Below are positions 5,428-7,123 of a stretch of DNA of 7,123 nucleotides, one piece after another. The stretch is from Acidobacteriota bacterium. GTDB lineage: Bacteria; Acidobacteriota; Thermoanaerobaculia; Thermoanaerobaculales; Sulfomarinibacteraceae. Under the pieces are notes generated by a model. That model was given only the letters and a program-made list of their open reading frames with translations. It made no database searches and was not told the origin of the DNA. The translations under genes and the position numbers were made by a program. Numbering within the stretch: the stretch's first letter is position 1; every line of letters begins with the position of its first letter. The DNA lies in NCBI GenBank assembly GCA_030637805.1, contig DAOWFV010000109.1:1-7123 (forward strand), read 5' to 3'.

Positions 5428-6222
5428 TTGCTGAGTAGACGAGCGCGGGTGGTGGCGGTGGCCAACCAGAAGGGTGGCGTGGGGAAGACCACGACGACCA
5501 TCAGCCTGGGAGCGTCCCTCGCTGCTTATGAGTGCAACACCCTCCTGGTGGACCTCGATCCCCAGTCGAACTGCAGCTCTGGATTGGGGAGAGAACCGGC
5601 TGCCGGGGAGACAACATCGTATGAGCTCCTCACCGGCGCCACCACAGTGACAGAGGCGGCCCATTCGACGGAGTTTCCCCACCTCACCGTGGTTCCGGCC
5701 ACCCCGAGCCTGGCGGGCGCAGAGGTGGAGCTGGTGGGCATGGTGGGCCGGGAGTTTCGCCTGCGTGACGCTCTGAGCGCGGAGCAGCTAGCACCCTACT
5801 CATTCGTCTTTGTCGATTGCCCTCCGTCCCTGGGGTTGTTGACCGTAAACGCCCTGGCCGCTGCCGATGCCCTCCTGGTGCCGATCCAGTGTGAATACTT
5901 CGCGATGGAGGGTGTGTCCAAGCTCATGGGAACCGTCGAGGAGGTGCGGCGGTATCTCAATCCCAATCTGGCGATCGATGGCATTCTTCTAACCATGTAC
6001 GATGAGCGGACCAGGCTCGCGCAACAGGTGGCGGAAGAGGTGCGCGGGGTCTTTGGAGACCTGGTCTTCGATACCGTGGTTCCGCGCAACGTGCGGCTGG
6101 CGGAGGCGCCCTCTTTCGGTCGGCCGATCCACGCCTACGATCTCCGTAGCCGAGGGTCGCAGGCGTACCTGCAGGTTGGTCGCGAGTATCTGGAACGAAC
6201 GGCGGTGAGAGATGTCGGCTAA
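5428..6222 (+). CDS. parA: Chromosome partitioning ATPase ParA (Soj)
   Basis: ParA ATPase of the chromosomal ParABS system. ATP-bound dimers coat the nucleoid, and ParB-parS complexes stimulate hydrolysis, which drives origin segregation. It has 264 residues (B. subtilis Soj 253), with no N-terminal helix-turn-helix, so it is the small chromosomal type. The deviant Walker A is NQKGGVGKTTT (13-23) with signature lysine K15. LVDLDPQSN (40-48) follows, then the Walker B strand FVFVDCPPSLGLLTVNALAAAD (from 126), QCEYFAMEGVSKL (154-166), and PRNVRLAEAPSFG (219-231), a conserved stretch near the DNA-binding surface. The TTG start gives only a short basic leader before the first strand, as in relatives. 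It lies just downstream of parS and an inverted repeat, and its last 11 bp overlap parB, so the two are probably co-translated. Autoregulation by ParA or ParB is possible but not shown. Confidence 0.96.
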   Translation: MLSRRARVVAVANQKGGVGKTTTTISLGASLAAYECNTLLVDLDPQSNCSSGLGREPAAGETTSYELLTGATTVTEAAHSTEFPHLTVVPATPSLAGAEVELVGMVGREFRLRDALSAEQLAPYSFVFVDCPPSLGLLTVNALAAADALLVPIQCEYFAMEGVSKLMGTVEEVRRYLNPNLAIDGILLTMYDERTRLAQQVAEEVRGVFGDLVFDTVVPRNVRLAEAPSFGRPIHAYDLRSRGSQAYLQVGREYLERTAVRDVG

Positions 6223-7075
6223 ACAAGCCCTGGGCCGCGGCCTGAAGGCCCTCATTCCGGACACTCCACAGGCACGGGCGGGCCTCGTTGAGATCCCACT
6301 CAATCGTCTGCGGGCGAACCCTCAGCAGCCGCGGCACTACTTCGACGACGAGGCGCTCGGGAAACTGGCGGAGTCGATCCGACTACACGGTGTCCTGCAA
6401 CCTCTCCTGGTCAGCGAGGATGGTCCAGATCGCTACATTCTGATCATCGGCGAACGGCGCTGGCGGGCGGCGAAACTGGCCGGTCTGGACACCGTGCCCG
6501 CTGTGATCCGGGAGCGCCTCGAGGATGCCGAACAGCTCGAGTTGGCACTGGTGGAGAATCTCCAGCGGCGCGACCTCACACCAATGGAGGAGGCGCAGGC
6601 CTTTGAACACCTGCGTGTGAACCGCGGCCTTTCCCAGGCGGCAATCGCGGAGCGGGTTGGAATGGACCGCAGTACCGTCGCCAACTCCCTGCGTCTGCTC
6701 AAGCTTCCTGCCAACGTGCAGGAAATGGTGGAGCGCGGGGAACTCACGGCCGGCCATGGCCGAGCGCTGCTCGCCTTCGGCGACGACGCGACGCGGAGAG
6801 CGTGGGCACGGCGGGTTGCGGACACCGATCTGAGCGTGCGCGAGCTGGAGCGCGCGGCTGCGGCGGCTCGGGAGGAACCAGGGCGGAAGAAAAGGGGCAG
6901 CTCGCGCCCCCTGACGCGCGATCCGAATCTGATGGCGGCGGAGGAAAAGCTCGCCATGCGCCTCGGCGCGCCGGTCGCGATCCGCTCACGCCGGCGCGGA
7001 GGCGACATCGTCATCTCGTGCTCCGATCAGACGGAGCTGATGCGCGTCTTCGATCTCTTGATGGGAGGTGAGTGA
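6212..7075 (+). CDS. parB: Chromosome partitioning protein ParB (Spo0J/Noc family)
   Basis: ParB is the CTP-dependent DNA clamp that loads at parS. The 287 residues show all domains. The N-terminal LGRGLKALIP (7-16) is the peptide that contacts and stimulates ParA. The N-terminal CTPase domain (~24-130) has NPQQPR (36-41), SIRLHGVLQPLLV (55-67), the GERRWRAA motif (80-87) that binds CTP phosphates and is needed for spreading, and ENLQRRDLTPMEEAQAF (115-131). The helix-turn-helix that reads parS spans about 139-166 (LSQAAIAERVGMDRSTVANS). A linker rich in Ala, Glu and Arg (~212-235) leads to the C-terminal dimerisation domain (~239-285, AAEEKLAMRLGAPVAI, then DIVISCSDQTELMRVFDLLMG). The start ATG lies within the parA end (11-bp overlap) after GGTGA. 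It should recognise the two parS-type sites upstream. The stop overlaps the next start as TGATG with one shared base. Confidence 0.97.
   Translation: MSAKQALGRGLKALIPDTPQARAGLVEIPLNRLRANPQQPRHYFDDEALGKLAESIRLHGVLQPLLVSEDGPDRYILIIGERRWRAAKLAGLDTVPAVIRERLEDAEQLELALVENLQRRDLTPMEEAQAFEHLRVNRGLSQAAIAERVGMDRSTVANSLRLLKLPANVQEMVERGELTAGHGRALLAFGDDATRRAWARRVADTDLSVRELERAAAAAREEPGRKKRGSSRPLTRDPNLMAAEEKLAMRLGAPVAIRSRRRGGDIVISCSDQTELMRVFDLLMGGE
7064..7071 (+). promoter_or_regulatory. Strong Shine-Dalgarno site of the gene after parB
   Basis: GGAGGTGA is a perfect eight-base complement to the 16S rRNA anti-Shine-Dalgarno tail, 3 nt before ATG 7075. It is among the best ribosome sites in the window and shows that a real gene begins there. 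Confidence 0.75.
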
Positions 7076-7123
7076 TGGCTCGTAGCGGAGAGAGTTTGAA
7101 CGGATTCGTGGACTCGGGATGCA
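7075..7123 (+). CDS. Start of a probable bactofilin gene (3' end outside window)
   Basis: Only 16 codons are visible: M-A-R-S-G-E-S-L-N-G-F-V-D-S-G-C. The start is well supported by the GGAGGTGA just before it and by its overlap with the parB stop, so the gene is probably co-translated with parB. The SLNGFVDSGC stretch resembles the N-terminal lead-in of many bactofilins (a form like LNGFLD.GT before the beta-helical core). Bactofilins are polymer-forming cytoskeletal proteins, and in Myxococcus xanthus bactofilin filaments position ParB-parS complexes, so the neighbourhood fits. With so few residues the family call is tentative. Confidence 0.5.
   Translation, partial: MARSGESLNGFVDSGC

Overview
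This window is a compact, GC-rich, entirely plus-strand stretch of bacterial core genome: yidC (3' part) - jag/khpB - mnmE - mnmG - rsmG - parS - parA - parB - start of a probable bactofilin gene. It is the classic origin-proximal cluster (membrane insertase, RNA-binding Jag, the tRNA-modification pair MnmE/MnmG, the 16S rRNA methyltransferase RsmG, and the ParABS chromosome segregation system). I see no mobile element, CRISPR, tRNA or rRNA.

Organism: YidC carries the end of a periplasmic P1 domain, which points to a diderm (Gram-negative type) cell. High GC, GTG/TTG starts, chromosomal ParABS and a bactofilin-like start right after parB would suit a lineage such as Acidobacteriota (for example Thermoanaerobaculia-like) or a myxobacterial/deltaproteobacterial group. 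This is inference; no residue I can see settles the phylum.

Layout: 3-974 YidC C-terminal part; 971-1570 Jag; about 1518-2870 MnmE; 2873-4741 MnmG; 4738-5343 RsmG; 5344-5427 the only real intergenic gap (84 bp, AT-richer); 5428-6222 ParA; 6212-7075 ParB; 7075 to the edge, the first 16 codons of the next gene. Every junction except rsmG/parA overlaps or is separated by 2 bp, so yidC-rsmG looks like one translationally coupled unit and parA-parB-(bactofilin) a second.

How the genes work together: YidC inserts membrane proteins. Jag is an RNA-binding regulator tied to cell elongation in other bacteria. MnmE and MnmG form the complex that modifies wobble U34 of certain tRNAs. RsmG methylates the 530 loop of 16S rRNA. 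ParB loads at parS and ParA moves the complex. The most striking non-genic signal is two parS-type sites buried in coding sequence: a near-perfect one formed by the last codons and stop of rsmG, just upstream of parA, and a second within mnmG about 1.1 kb before it. Other points of interest are a perfect 7-bp inverted repeat upstream of parA, an altered GXXG loop in Jag, changes at usually near-invariant MnmG positions, and a nine-G tract in rsmG. I found no evidence of a wholly new system; this is mainly an ordinary core region with informative details.
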